A stretch of 44,479 nt of DNA from a virus: IMG/VR virus record IMGVR_UViG_3300002180_000023, positions 1 through 44,479 of that record; one strand, 5' to 3'. Position numbers and translations under genes: made by a program. The notes beneath the pieces are model-generated. The model made no database searches, was not told the DNA's origin, and was given only the letters and a program-made list of their open reading frames with translations. Below, piece by piece: positions 1 through 9,761 of the stretch. How positions within the stretch are numbered: the first letter of the stretch is position 1; every line of letters starts with the position of its first letter.

Positions 1-22
1 ATATTTGCAGTCCAATTACAAA

Positions 23-97
23 GGGCGCGTAGCTCAGTTGGTTCAGAGCACCTGGTTTACACCCAGGGGGTCAGGGGTTCGAATCCCTTCGCGCCCA
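23..97 (+). tRNA. tRNA-Val (anticodon TAC)
   Basis: The acceptor stem pairs GGGCGCG (23-29) with CGCGCCC (90-96), with discriminator A97. The anticodon stem is CCTGG/CCAGG (51-55, 63-67) around a loop with anticodon TAC at 58-60. A normal GGTTCGAATCC T-arm is present. CCA is not encoded. The 3' end from position 86 lies in the phage attachment core, so the last bases of this gene are supplied by the prophage and the tRNA stays intact after integration. Confidence 0.96.
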
Positions 98-101
98 CAT
101 T
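86..101 (+). repeat. attL: attL core (16-bp direct repeat, tRNA side)
   Basis: CCTTCGCGCCCACATT is identical to 44406-44421. It covers the 3' half of the T-arm, the acceptor stem and the bases just after the tRNA. This is the usual crossover location for tyrosine integrases that target tRNA 3' ends. Confidence 0.9.
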
Positions 102-225
102 TTTTGAATTTCCTTTGTAATTGGTAAAGCAACTATAGCAGATTTGAAGTATATCAAGCCTTTTAAAACAAGGCGTTTATACTAACTTCTAAATTATCTG
201 CGATATGCTTACTTCTATTGGTTAT

Positions 226-259
226 TTTGACACACGAATTGACACAAGAAATATTTTTG
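226..259 (+). promoter_or_regulatory. Integrase promoter with TGACACA arm-type repeats
   Basis: A -33 TTTG (226-229) and a perfect -7 TATTTTTG (252-259) are 22 bp apart, matching the Bacteroidota consensus. The predicted start falls within a few bases of the ATG at 265, so the mRNA may be leaderless. Two direct copies of TGACACA (228-234 and 240-246) lie between the boxes. The same heptamer is repeated near the right end (44336-44353), so these may be integrase or excisionase arm sites that also allow autoregulation. Confidence 0.55.
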
Positions 260-264
260 TGCCA

Positions 265-1392
265 ATGACCATTCATTTTAAGAAAAGAAACTACATTAAT
301 AAAGAGGGCTTTTCGCCTGTATATCTTCATGTTTCATCTAAAGATAGACGCGAACGCATATCCTTAGACATTTATGTTGATCCAAAAAAATGGAATACCA
401 TAACTAAAAGGCTTAAAGGTTCAGATACAACAAGTATTGATACTAATTTATATTTAGATATCATCTGGAGTAAGATTACCAAAATTAGAAAACAGTATAA
501 GCTTACTTCAAAACCTCTAACAATAGATTCGTTTTTGTTTGAGTTTAAAAACGATATGCCTACTACTAATTTTGTGGAGTTTTTTAAAGCGATATTGAAA
601 CAGCGAAAATCTACCATTAAACAAAGTACTCACGATAAAGAAATGGCTATTGTAAATAAACTTGAAAGGTTTAAGCCTATAATTATGTTCTATGAAATTA
701 ACGAAATGTTTTTTGATAATTATAGACATTGGTTAGCAGATCAAGGAAACAACAGAGCCACCAGAAATGGTAATATTAAAATAATTAAAAAGTATTTACG
801 ATATGCAGTTAAGGCTGGAATAAAACTCCCTGTTTCTTTAGATGAAATAAAAGGTGGTTCTACATCTGGACAAAAAAGTTATTTAAATAGAGAGGAGTTA
901 AAATTACTATACGATTACTTTTATTCTAATCACATTCCAACTAACCATAAAATATGTCTTGGTTACTTTTTATTTTCGTGCTTTACTGGTTTAAGATCTT
1001 CCGATGTTTTAAACCAAAAGCGTCAAGAGCTCCTTAAAGGATCATTTACTTTCACACATGTCAAGACTGGGAAAAATCAGTTTACAAAATTAAATAATGA
1101 GGCTAAAGAAATTATTAATTCATGTAGTGATTTGTTTGTAAAAAAATACTCACCAAGCCATATTAGAAATACAGTTAAAGATATTTGTAAATTCTTCCAA
1201 ATTAATAAACGAGTAGATTACCACATGTCAAGACATACTTTTGGTACCAACTACATTTTATTAGGTGGTAGTGTAACTACTTTACAAATATTAATGAATC
1301 ATTCTGTTATTGCAGAAACCATGACTTATGTGCATATGGCAGATTTAGAGAAGAATGCTGAAGCTGACCTTATGGATACTATGTTTAATTAA
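265..1392 (+). CDS. int: Tyrosine recombinase / phage integrase
   Basis: This enzyme would integrate and excise the prophage at the tRNA-Val 3' end. The N-terminal half is the arm-binding plus SAM-like core-binding region common in Bacteroidota integrases (NKEGFSPVYLHV, then a PKKWN motif). The C-terminal half carries the catalytic residues: R in FTGLRSSD (residue 244), HxxR in HMSRH (H320, R323), H346 and the nucleophile Y355 in TMTYVHM. I chose ATG 265 (375 aa) because homologues usually begin near MTIHFK and because the promoter ends just before it. An in-frame ATG at 205 would add 20 residues. It is convergent with the tail operon, and the two stop codons overlap at 1389-1392. Confidence 0.92.
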   Translation: MTIHFKKRNYINKEGFSPVYLHVSSKDRRERISLDIYVDPKKWNTITKRLKGSDTTSIDTNLYLDIIWSKITKIRKQYKLTSKPLTIDSFLFEFKNDMPTTNFVEFFKAILKQRKSTIKQSTHDKEMAIVNKLERFKPIIMFYEINEMFFDNYRHWLADQGNNRATRNGNIKIIKKYLRYAVKAGIKLPVSLDEIKGGSTSGQKSYLNREELKLLYDYFYSNHIPTNHKICLGYFLFSCFTGLRSSDVLNQKRQELLKGSFTFTHVKTGKNQFTKLNNEAKEIINSCSDLFVKKYSPSHIRNTVKDICKFFQINKRVDYHMSRHTFGTNYILLGGSVTTLQILMNHSVIAETMTYVHMADLEKNAEADLMDTMFN

Positions 1393-3245
1393 GGTAGTTG
1401 TTTTATTTCTATATCTACATTCCAAAGACCTGGACGTAACAAATCTTTATTTATGCTTTTAATAATGTGTGTGCTCTGCTTATGGTACACATGATTTTTA
1501 ATATATAAATCTCTTATTTTCTCGTCTGTAACAATAAAATTCCAACTGGTTTCTTTGCTAAAAATTCTTATTGCTAACCATGTTGTATAGTCTGTAACAT
1601 ATATATATGGAAGCAATAAATTGGTATTCTCTTCGGCTACATTATTTGTTGCTACAGATCCATCGTATAAAATTATTTTAGGGATGCTTTTTTCTTCTAA
1701 AAAATGGTCTGCAGTCGTTATACCATCTTTATTAATTAAAGGCAATGGTAAGCCATTAATAACGATTTCTGTGGTTTTTTCGTCTGTAGTATAAGTGTCT
1801 GTTTGTAAGCCTTCGTTGTTTATAAACAGCTTGCTGTAACTGTAATTTTCTGAAGTTATTTCTTTGAATTTAAGCTCAAAAGAATCTCCTTTAGTGTATC
1901 TATATAACGGATGCTTAATCTCAAAAGGTGTTAAATTAAATATAGTAGCTTCTTCAAGTTGAGAATTTACAGAGTTGATATAAAAACCTTTATCTATAAT
2001 ATCTATATCTATATTTTTATGCTGTTTTAAATAATTTAACAACTCGCCAAATGTCATTTTTGGCACACATTCGTTTAGTTTTATTTTGGTAGGCTCTACT
2101 AAGGTAGATACTAAGTCGCCACTTCCATCAAATGTAGCTATTTGAGTAACGGTTAAGTCTACTATTGATAGCTCCTCTTCAATTATTCCGTCATCATTTG
2201 GGTAAGATGATAACTGCCTACTTGTTATTTTAATAACTCCTGGACCCGAATAATAATTAAAATTAAAATCTAATTGAATATTTTCTGTTCTTGGAAGATA
2301 CAAACCAACAATATTAGAATGGATTATAATATCGTCTAAAGATATTTTAATCCTTGCTGGTAAACCTGGTCCTTTTCTAATATTCACATTTCCTGCAAGC
2401 TTATATCTTCCAGCTGATGTTATATTCCATGTTTTTTCGTACAAGCTTGTAATAAAAGGACCTACAGTTGAAAAAACTGAGATCGACTCATCCATAGTCA
2501 TTTCTAACGTAATTTGTTCTGCAGTAAATGTTTTATAATATTCAGATATCTCGCTTAGAACTGCTTTTTTAAAGTCTGGTTGGTCTTTAAAATTTCCTTC
2601 AAATGTGTAACCAGCATCTTCTATTCCTGTTTTTAAAACATGCATGATATATGGTTGAGGAATCATAACATTACGATTGTACTGAATGTTATTTATATCG
2701 TCGAATTCATTTTCAATAAAAGAGCCTGCTACTCGTTTGTTAATCACGCCTTGGAAATGTTCCCATTGGGTTGTGTCTGTGTCAAATTGATTGGTATGTG
2801 CCATTACAAAATTGTAATTCACTGCAGGATATGTTTGAGTAATTATGCTTTCAGCATGAACATATATAGACTCAGGTAAAACAGTTAAATCTACTTCCTC
2901 TAAAGGTAAATCGCTTAATTGTTTATTATAATTTGGTATTTCTTCAAGGCCAAACCGAATGTTTACACTCGCTTTAAGTCCTTCAATTTCCTCTATATCG
3001 TAAACTGCATCATAAACCTGGTTGTTATAATAAAATTCACCTTTAAAAAGGGTTTCTGCAGACGCAGAATTACCATCTAATATGTCTTTAAATATCGCGT
3101 TTAGTTCTGGCGTTATATATAATTCTATTGGAAACGTATATCTAGAGAAAAACTGATCGGAAAACCAATTATTTTCTTCTACAATAGATACTGGATAATT
3201 TGAAAGGTCTTGCTCAAACCTACTATGTATAAATCTCAAATTCAT
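1389..3245 (-). CDS. Putative distal tail / tail-tip structural protein
   Basis: This 618-aa protein is the last gene of the tail operon, two genes after the tape-measure gene's immediate neighbour. The position fits a tail-tip or host-contact protein. It opens with a phage-like segment (NYPVSIVEENNWFSDQFFS) and is rich in beta-strand-like stretches, with no signal peptide or membrane segment. It overlaps the upstream gene by 23 bp, which suggests coupled translation. I do not recognise a named domain. Its stop codon overlaps that of the integrase gene, and no terminator separates the two convergent genes. Confidence 0.7.
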   Translation of the reverse strand: MNLRFIHSRFEQDLSNYPVSIVEENNWFSDQFFSRYTFPIELYITPELNAIFKDILDGNSASAETLFKGEFYYNNQVYDAVYDIEEIEGLKASVNIRFGLEEIPNYNKQLSDLPLEEVDLTVLPESIYVHAESIITQTYPAVNYNFVMAHTNQFDTDTTQWEHFQGVINKRVAGSFIENEFDDINNIQYNRNVMIPQPYIMHVLKTGIEDAGYTFEGNFKDQPDFKKAVLSEISEYYKTFTAEQITLEMTMDESISVFSTVGPFITSLYEKTWNITSAGRYKLAGNVNIRKGPGLPARIKISLDDIIIHSNIVGLYLPRTENIQLDFNFNYYSGPGVIKITSRQLSSYPNDDGIIEEELSIVDLTVTQIATFDGSGDLVSTLVEPTKIKLNECVPKMTFGELLNYLKQHKNIDIDIIDKGFYINSVNSQLEEATIFNLTPFEIKHPLYRYTKGDSFELKFKEITSENYSYSKLFINNEGLQTDTYTTDEKTTEIVINGLPLPLINKDGITTADHFLEEKSIPKIILYDGSVATNNVAEENTNLLLPYIYVTDYTTWLAIRIFSKETSWNFIVTDEKIRDLYIKNHVYHKQSTHIIKSINKDLLRPGLWNVDIEIKQLP

Positions 3246-5457
3246 TGGTAAAGTTTATTTCAAATTCTATTGTTAATTGATATACATCTTGTTCGCTATC
3301 TGTGTTGCTGTATTTTGATACATTTGGAACTAAAGATGTTACGCCTTTGGTGTTGTTAGATAATAACCAAGCTCGCTTACTGGATAGCAAGGAGTCGATT
3401 CTTTTGGTATTATCTTTTAAATGAAATCCTGTATTAATAAATAATTTCTGTGCCTTTTTTACATCTACTTTCTGTAGGTATTCTAAAAAATCTTTATAAT
3501 TATTAATGGTTTTGTTGGCATAACCAAGAGGATATTTAAATTCTCCAGTAAACTCTAAACAATCGAGAACACCATGCTCATCTTCCCAAACTACATGGTT
3601 GCTTTGTGGTCCTTCTGGAAAAACAATATATTTTTGTGAAATATAATTTGAAGCTTCTTCGAACCAGTCTGCATTTAATAGACCTGTTACATTTTTGTAT
3701 AGTCTTATTTCTAGAACGTCTCCTGGTTGCGTTTCCGAAAAATTGTGCTTGTAAGCAAAGATGCGTTTGTTTCCTGGCGCATGGTAAATGGACTTTACAT
3801 ACTCGTTATTTTTATACACTCGCATTTGGTGGCTTTGCGTTTTATAAAAATTAAATAAGCAAACACTATTTGGAGTAACACGTAAAGGTTCTCTATAATA
3901 ATTTAAAATATATGTGTCTGTAAAAGGCGTATTTGGTTTACGACCTTTTATAAATTGAAGATTGGTATATGTTTTTTCGTAATTTAACGCTGGATCAGTT
4001 TTATGAACAAAATTTGCTACTAGATCCACTTCAGCTGGATTGTAATAATTTCTTATAAAGTTGGTTGAATCTAAAGGGAAATGATTATTAAAACTATCTA
4101 CTAAAACCGTATTAACATCAAGTAATTCTTTCATGATGTTTTTTAAGCTCTGACCAATAAAATATTTTGTTCTGTAATTAAAGAAACCTAATAAATAGGT
4201 GAGGAGTTCTGTATTTACTGAGTTAAATCTGTAATTAAAATATCTAACATCAAGCTCTAAATTAAGCTGAAAATTTGTGGTTTCAAAAAAATGCGATATC
4301 GTATTATAATCGTCTGTAAAATTCAAATCTTCTTCTGAAGCTCCAAGCATGACGTTTTCGAAAACTTGATGCTGCACATCTATTGTGTAATCGTTACCAC
4401 CAAGAGTTAAAGTAATAATACCTGTGTAAGTACCTGGAGAAAAATTATCTGAATGAATAGGTATTACAGTTATATATTTTTCTGATCCATCTAAAACATA
4501 AGTAACATCTAGCCATGCAGGTGCATCTATAATAACAGAACCTGGTCCATAAATGTTTACTGTTTGTGAAGCAGCTTCTTCTACATTTTTTATGGCCATA
4601 AATTCTAATAAATTTGTGGACAAAGAGACATCGCTATTTGCATATAATAAAACAAATAAACTATTTGGATTATAAGGAGATAACACACCATTGTTTCCAA
4701 ACAATACTCCAGTGTATAACCCTTCTGGTTCTGAATTAAATCCTGTGGTTAATCCAACATTAATAGATTGCGTACCATTTCCTTGATAAGTTTTTATGCC
4801 AGCTACATCTGTTTGAAGCGCAATATTACCTCCAGACAAAACAAAAAGGCTAGGTAGTTGAATTGTATATGCGCCTGTAACTGTAATGCTTAATGCTTGA
4901 GTAGCAGGAAGTGCTTCGTTTAAAACATGCTCGTAGCTTAAACTTTCAGGTGTTATAAGCACACTATCTGTAGATAATGTTCCTGAAACACGTAATGTTA
5001 TACTCCATGTAACTGTTTCAATATGATGTTCTGTAGAGTTTCCATCGACACCAACAACTATAAAAACAATACTAATGTTATAATTTCCTGCTTGTAATAA
5101 TTGAAAATTTTGAAAACTTAAAGTATTTGTTACTTCTAAATTTTCTTCTGTAAGAACATATCCTCCTGGTTGATCGTCTGCTATTTCTCCTGAAAAAGTA
5201 AGAATCGATTCAATAAAATCTCCTGGTCTACCAACTATAAGGTTGGTTTTAATTTTTATAGAATCGTAACCAGGTGTACTTGATATATAATTATGTATTA
5301 TTGTGTCTATATCAATATCTGCAGGAGTTGCTCCACCAATAACAAAATCTAAATATTGTGAGGAAGATGGAGAAAATGTCCAAGGTAAAGTTCTAAACGC
5401 ATTTGATGCTGAAGAAGAAAACTCTTGCGTGCTATGTAAATTAATATTGTATGCCAT
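3223..5457 (-). CDS. Tail protein with BACON/Ig-like repeats
   Basis: A 744-aa virion protein downstream of the tape measure. Residues of about 160-370 contain two beta-rich repeats that look like BACON-type domains: a strand with LSTNLLEF, a middle APAWLDV, then a YTGIITLTLGG end. BACON-like domains are common in Bacteroidota carbohydrate-active proteins and in gut phage tails. The C-terminal half (SVCLFNFYKTQSHQMRVYKNNEY and following) is a separate beta-rich region. A role in surface glycan contact or tail-tip building is inferred from position and domains. It starts 1 bp after the preceding gene ends. Confidence 0.72.
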   Translation of the reverse strand: MAYNINLHSTQEFSSSASNAFRTLPWTFSPSSSQYLDFVIGGATPADIDIDTIIHNYISSTPGYDSIKIKTNLIVGRPGDFIESILTFSGEIADDQPGGYVLTEENLEVTNTLSFQNFQLLQAGNYNISIVFIVVGVDGNSTEHHIETVTWSITLRVSGTLSTDSVLITPESLSYEHVLNEALPATQALSITVTGAYTIQLPSLFVLSGGNIALQTDVAGIKTYQGNGTQSINVGLTTGFNSEPEGLYTGVLFGNNGVLSPYNPNSLFVLLYANSDVSLSTNLLEFMAIKNVEEAASQTVNIYGPGSVIIDAPAWLDVTYVLDGSEKYITVIPIHSDNFSPGTYTGIITLTLGGNDYTIDVQHQVFENVMLGASEEDLNFTDDYNTISHFFETTNFQLNLELDVRYFNYRFNSVNTELLTYLLGFFNYRTKYFIGQSLKNIMKELLDVNTVLVDSFNNHFPLDSTNFIRNYYNPAEVDLVANFVHKTDPALNYEKTYTNLQFIKGRKPNTPFTDTYILNYYREPLRVTPNSVCLFNFYKTQSHQMRVYKNNEYVKSIYHAPGNKRIFAYKHNFSETQPGDVLEIRLYKNVTGLLNADWFEEASNYISQKYIVFPEGPQSNHVVWEDEHGVLDCLEFTGEFKYPLGYANKTINNYKDFLEYLQKVDVKKAQKLFINTGFHLKDNTKRIDSLLSSKRAWLLSNNTKGVTSLVPNVSKYSNTDSEQDVYQLTIEFEINFTNEFEIYT

Positions 5458-5458
5458 G

Positions 5459-5857
5459 TTAGTTTATGTTTATTGGTATATCTGCAGGATCTTGTACTTT
5501 TAAACTTGTTACAGTATTAATGGTTCCCAAACTACTTGTTACCCATAATTCTACAAATATGCCTTGATAGTTTAATTGCATTCTATTAGCATATGTAACT
5601 ACATTTGCTTTTAAATGGATAGCAATAACTGTTTTAAAAAAATCAAATATTTTAGTATTGGTTGTAATAAAAGGAATAACCTTAATGCCTTCTAAAGGGT
5701 CTCCTTGAATAATTTTTGCTACTGTTCCTGTTAAACAAAATGAAGTGTCTAATGATGTACCAAACTCTACGGTTGCCATTTCCATAATGATATTGCATAA
5801 ATTATTTGCTCTCTCGTCTGTAAAAACTTCTTGATCTGTAAAAGTGCTATAAGCCAT
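5459..5857 (-). CDS. Small tail protein following tape measure
   Basis: This 132-aa protein sits 1 bp downstream of the tape measure gene and 1 bp upstream of the BACON-repeat tail gene. In siphoviruses this slot often holds a distal-tail or tail-completion protein. No signal peptide, membrane segment or catalytic motif is visible. The C-terminus is beta-rich. Function is inferred only from its place in the operon. Confidence 0.68.
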   Translation of the reverse strand: MAYSTFTDQEVFTDERANNLCNIIMEMATVEFGTSLDTSFCLTGTVAKIIQGDPLEGIKVIPFITTNTKIFDFFKTVIAIHLKANVVTYANRMQLNYQGIFVELWVTSSLGTINTVTSLKVQDPADIPININ

Positions 5858-5858
5858 A

Positions 5859-8800
5859 TTATTTAGGTTTTCGGTTGTTTTGTATTTTTTCTAGACGCTT
5901 AAATTCGTCTTGAAGCTTTTTAATATTACGCATGTTTTTATCCATATAAGCTGGAACACCGTTTTGTTCTAGATTTTCTAAAATATTTGAGTTCCTCTCT
6001 AATGCAGCTGTAAGCATAGATAAAACACTTGAACTAGGAGAGGAGCTATCAGAATTATTAAACTCTGGATCTGGAGTACTTGTTTTATAATAACCATCTT
6101 CATAGCCTCTAACCCTTCCTATTTCTCTAGACAAACTATTTCTTAAATCAGGATGAAACTGCTTTAAGTCTTCTCCATTTATAATAAGTTCTGGAGATTT
6201 TTTACCACCTTCTCCAGCTAAAAACACTGTTGGCTCATCTACTATTCCAGATCTAGACTCACCACCATAGGTTGCATTAAACTGTTTACCATCTTGCTGT
6301 CTGGTTACAGGATATAAGCCTTTTTCGTAACCTTTTACTGGTTTGTTTTTGGCAATCATAGCAATTTGAACAGCTCCTAAAAGACCTGTCAAGGCTGCAA
6401 ATATAAAACTAGCAGGAGGTGGCATGGTTAAAGCAGAGGCAACACCTAAAGCTGTATTACCAATAGCTTGAGTTAATTGAATTTGCCAAGCACGTTTGGC
6501 TTGCTTGTATTCCATTTCTGCCTTACGCTTGTCGGCTTCAGTTTCTAAAGCTTTAATAGCATTATCGTACTGACGTTGGTTGATTAAACCATTATCTAGT
6601 AAAGATTTTTGACGTTCTTTCTTCCTGTTAGTTGCACGCTCGAAATTTGCTAATTCTTTTTTCTCATTAGCAGAAACAAATTGATGATACATTCCCCAAG
6701 CTTCGGCAAAAGCTATAACAGCCATTCCAGCTGCTCCAATTTTTCCTTCCAACGTGTCTAAGTTCTCATAAGTTTTCACCCACTGGTCTGCAGAGAAACC
6801 AAGCACATCCATTCCTCCAGCCTCACCAAGGTCTATCCCTTCTGTTCCTGAGTTTTGACCTCGCATAATTGCAAGCAACTTGTTTATTTCTGAAATTGAT
6901 AAGCCTAAATCTGCTAATCTGGTTTTAATTTCAGCTAATTGAGTGTCTGATAATAATTCTAAATTAAAACCTTCAAAGTTTCCAGATTCAATAACTGTAT
7001 TAAACTCTTTTACCAACTCTTCTAAATGAGCTTTACTTATTTCAAGGTTTTCTTTATCAAATTTCTCTTGAAGTTCTTTCTTAGCTTCATCATTACCTTC
7101 TAATAAAGCTATTTCATTATTGAATTGTGTTTGACGGAGAACCTTTTCATCTTCAAATGCTTTTTGTTTTTGAATCAGTGAATCTCCAATACCTTTTTCT
7201 AGAATGGTTCCTTTTCTAATCTGGTGAAGCTCGTTCTCGCTTTCTATTTGGGAGTTAACAGCTTCGTTATTTGCTATATAAGATGCTTTTAAATTAGCAT
7301 CTTTTGTTTTGGTAATAAGTTCCTGGCTTACTAATTTATTTTGAAGGTCTTCTATTTTTCTATAGTGGTTAAAATCTTCTAAAAGCATTTGTTTATCGAA
7401 ACCTTCTGTCATGATGTCTAGCTTGCTATCTTCTGCATCACGCATTATTTGGAGTAATTCTTCGGCTCGTTTTTTGGCGTCTTTTGCTGCGTTTCCTGTA
7501 CCACCTCCAGTTGGTGTTGGTGTTGGTGTTGGTGTTGGTGTTGGTGTTGGTGTAAAAGTTGATTCATCATAAACACTATCAGCCTGAGATTCTGTATAAT
7601 TTAAATCTTTTAATTGTTTAACTATATCAAGTCTTCTTCTTTCTTGTTCAGCATAATCCGCCTTTGCTTGATTTAATTTATTTACAGCTGCTTGTTCAAG
7701 TTTCACAGCCTCTAGATTTTCTATAGCAGTTAACCTAGATCGCTTATTTTTATTTTGATACTCTTCTGAAGCTTTATAATGTTTACGAGCTTCATCTGCT
7801 AATTCTCTTTGTAGTTGAACTTGTTGTGCTAATTGTAAAATATTGCTGCCAATTTCTGTTTTTTCATCTTTAGCTCCTTTTAATCTAGATACTAAAGTAG
7901 CAGCTTCTTCATCGGCTGCTAAACGCTTTAATTTTATTTGCTCCTTTACAGCTTCAGTGTTTAAAGTAAAAGCACCTGTTTCCTTATCAATAGCTACAAC
8001 TGAATCTCCTAAATGGTTTTTTAATTGTAGCGTAATTAAGTCTAATTCATGCTTCTGTTCAGCAGTTGGCTCTATACCATCTTCTGTAAGATCCATGTAA
8101 CTATCTAGTAATTTTTGACTTTCGTCTGCTAATTTCCTGTTTGCTTTTGCACTTTCGTAGGTGGCTTTAGTTTCCTCTGCAAATTTCTCGTTAACATCAT
8201 CAATAGCACCTATCATTCTTCCGAAAAAAGTTACTATTCCATTTAAACCGCTTTTTAATGCTTGAGAAGAAAAAGCGCCAAGTAGTTTCTTTTTTACCTT
8301 ATCTAATGAACCAGCAAGATTGTTATTCTTTAACTCATACTCATTGGTTAAAGAGGTTGCTTCAATTAAAGCTTTATTAGATTGTAATTGTCTTTCTTCA
8401 AGTAATTTTGTGTTACTAGCAAGAGCAGAAAGCGCAGCAACACCACGAGTACCACCTACTTCTAAATCGTCCAGCTTTTCAAGCATGACACCTAATCCTT
8501 CGTTATTCCCATCTAAGCCTTTAAGGAAGGCTATCATGGCTGCATTGGCATCGGTATTTAAAAGATTAGTGAATTCTTCTAGTTCGACACCTGCAATTTT
8601 TGCGTAGTCTGCTGAATTTTTGAACATGTCTATCCAAATTTTATTCATAGCAGTAGCAGACACTTCTACTGTTTGCCCAATTTCATCAAACGTTGCGGCA
8701 TAGGCTAAATTATCTTCTGCAGATATTTTTGTTTGAGCAGAAATACCAGCTTGGCGCTTTAAATAGTCTACTAAATATCCTGCTTGGTTTGCTCCAGAAG

Positions 8801-9695
8801 CAGACACTTCGTTAATTGAAGAACCTAAAGAAAGTAAGGCGTTTTTAAAATCTCGTCCAGTTTTTTCTCCAACCTTGTAGATTTTAACCATTTTACCAAC
8901 CTCACGAATTTGTTCGTCTCCAAGATCGTCTCCAAGAGCCACCTTCATCTGGTTAGCAACTTCTACAAAGTCTTTTATGTTTTTAACACCTTCAATACCT
9001 AATCTTCCACCTTCTTCGGCTAGTTTTAATAATTCTATTCTTGCAGTTCTGGTTTTGAATGCTCCAAACTCTTTATTTAATTGTTTAACTTCTTCTTTGG
9101 TTAAACCTGTAGTTTTCTGAACATCTGATTGAGCATCTGACAGCTTGCCGTTGTAGTCTATCATTTTTTGCAATGAAAGAACTACTCCTGTTCCTACAGC
9201 AATAACAGAAGCGCCAAGGGCAGCAAACTTATTAAAACCGTTTGCTAATTTTGATAAGCCTGATTCTGAAGCCTTAGCATTAAGAGATAATTTTTTTATT
9301 TGAGTATTAACTGAACGTAATTCTGCTTGAAGTTTTTTATACTTTCCAGATCCTGGTATCATGTTGTTTAATGACACACGAAGTTCTGAAGCACGCTGAC
9401 GTAATTGGCGCATTGAGAGTCCTGTAACGCCTATCTGTTTTTGCAGACTAGACATTTGAAGCTTATTAGATTTTAACTCAAGATTGTTTTTTCTAATTTC
9501 TGCAGTAACATTTCTATAAGCTTCGGTTTCTTTTTTGCCTTGGGCTATAAGTTTTGCTTTTTCGGCACGTAATTCTTTGTTAGAATTATTTAGCTCTCTC
9601 TGACGTTTTTCTAATTTATAAAGTTCTGCTTGTGCCTCGTTACCATTAATAACAACATCTACTTGAAGCTTTTCGCGTGTTAACTTACCAGCCAT
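5859..9695 (-). CDS. Phage tail tape measure protein
   Basis: At 1278 aa this is the longest gene. It sets tail length and is threaded through the tail tube. Residues 15-160 are charged coiled coil, followed by a TP901-like core (GKLSDAQSDVQKTTGLTKEEV near 180). A Pro-Thr repeat linker lies near residue 720, with more coiled coil after it and hydrophobic segments near residues 1050-1120 (AVIAFAEAWG, PPPASFIFAALTGLLGAVQIAM). It begins its own transcription unit: a terminator at 9762-9790, a late promoter at 9712-9752, then the ATG about 11 nt after the predicted start site. Downstream tail genes follow with 1-bp gaps. Confidence 0.93.
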   Translation of the reverse strand: MAGKLTREKLQVDVVINGNEAQAELYKLEKRQRELNNSNKELRAEKAKLIAQGKKETEAYRNVTAEIRKNNLELKSNKLQMSSLQKQIGVTGLSMRQLRQRASELRVSLNNMIPGSGKYKKLQAELRSVNTQIKKLSLNAKASESGLSKLANGFNKFAALGASVIAVGTGVVLSLQKMIDYNGKLSDAQSDVQKTTGLTKEEVKQLNKEFGAFKTRTARIELLKLAEEGGRLGIEGVKNIKDFVEVANQMKVALGDDLGDEQIREVGKMVKIYKVGEKTGRDFKNALLSLGSSINEVSASGANQAGYLVDYLKRQAGISAQTKISAEDNLAYAATFDEIGQTVEVSATAMNKIWIDMFKNSADYAKIAGVELEEFTNLLNTDANAAMIAFLKGLDGNNEGLGVMLEKLDDLEVGGTRGVAALSALASNTKLLEERQLQSNKALIEATSLTNEYELKNNNLAGSLDKVKKKLLGAFSSQALKSGLNGIVTFFGRMIGAIDDVNEKFAEETKATYESAKANRKLADESQKLLDSYMDLTEDGIEPTAEQKHELDLITLQLKNHLGDSVVAIDKETGAFTLNTEAVKEQIKLKRLAADEEAATLVSRLKGAKDEKTEIGSNILQLAQQVQLQRELADEARKHYKASEEYQNKNKRSRLTAIENLEAVKLEQAAVNKLNQAKADYAEQERRRLDIVKQLKDLNYTESQADSVYDESTFTPTPTPTPTPTPTPTGGGTGNAAKDAKKRAEELLQIMRDAEDSKLDIMTEGFDKQMLLEDFNHYRKIEDLQNKLVSQELITKTKDANLKASYIANNEAVNSQIESENELHQIRKGTILEKGIGDSLIQKQKAFEDEKVLRQTQFNNEIALLEGNDEAKKELQEKFDKENLEISKAHLEELVKEFNTVIESGNFEGFNLELLSDTQLAEIKTRLADLGLSISEINKLLAIMRGQNSGTEGIDLGEAGGMDVLGFSADQWVKTYENLDTLEGKIGAAGMAVIAFAEAWGMYHQFVSANEKKELANFERATNRKKERQKSLLDNGLINQRQYDNAIKALETEADKRKAEMEYKQAKRAWQIQLTQAIGNTALGVASALTMPPPASFIFAALTGLLGAVQIAMIAKNKPVKGYEKGLYPVTRQQDGKQFNATYGGESRSGIVDEPTVFLAGEGGKKSPELIINGEDLKQFHPDLRNSLSREIGRVRGYEDGYYKTSTPDPEFNNSDSSSPSSSVLSMLTAALERNSNILENLEQNGVPAYMDKNMRNIKKLQDEFKRLEKIQNNRKPK
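7513..7552 (-). repeat. Hexanucleotide tandem repeat (GGTGTT)n inside tape measure
   Basis: Six perfect copies of GGTGTT plus a partial one on the plus strand encode an alternating Pro-Thr linker in the tape measure. The 6-bp unit keeps the frame, so slippage would change linker length by Pro-Thr pairs rather than switch the gene off. Confidence 0.9.
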
Positions 9696-9711
9696 AATAT
9701 GGATTTTATGG

Positions 9712-9752
9712 CAATGTATTACTGCTTTTTAGTTCTTACAGTGACACGGTAA
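9712..9752 (-). promoter_or_regulatory. Late promoter copy 1 (tape measure unit)
   Basis: The motif (plus strand CAGTGACACGGTAA, 9739-9752) lies 27 bp upstream of a -7-like TACATTG (9718-9712, minus strand). The predicted start is about 9706 and the ATG is at 9695. A terminator lies just upstream. One of five similar sites; this copy has one base changed (CAG for CTG). Confidence 0.7.
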
Positions 9753-9761
9753 ATAGAGAGC

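Larger units (their letters stand above)
12..124. repeat. 13-bp perfect inverted repeat flanking the tRNA gene
   Basis: CCAATTACAAAGG at 12-24 and its exact reverse complement at 112-124 enclose the tRNA gene. The left arm is host leader and overlaps the first two tRNA bases. The right arm is inside the prophage. In a precursor transcript the leader and trailer could pair and extend the acceptor stem. The displaced host trailer after attR has no such arm. The role is unknown. Confidence 0.7.

Noticed and set aside
7513-7552. (GGTGTT)n as a phase-variation switch
   Set aside because: Unit length is six, so changes in copy number keep the reading frame.
7843-8607. Plus-strand open frames inside the tape measure gene
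   Set aside because: They lie opposite a long, well-supported coding frame, are Ser- and Ala-rich antisense shadows, and have no promoter or spacing support.
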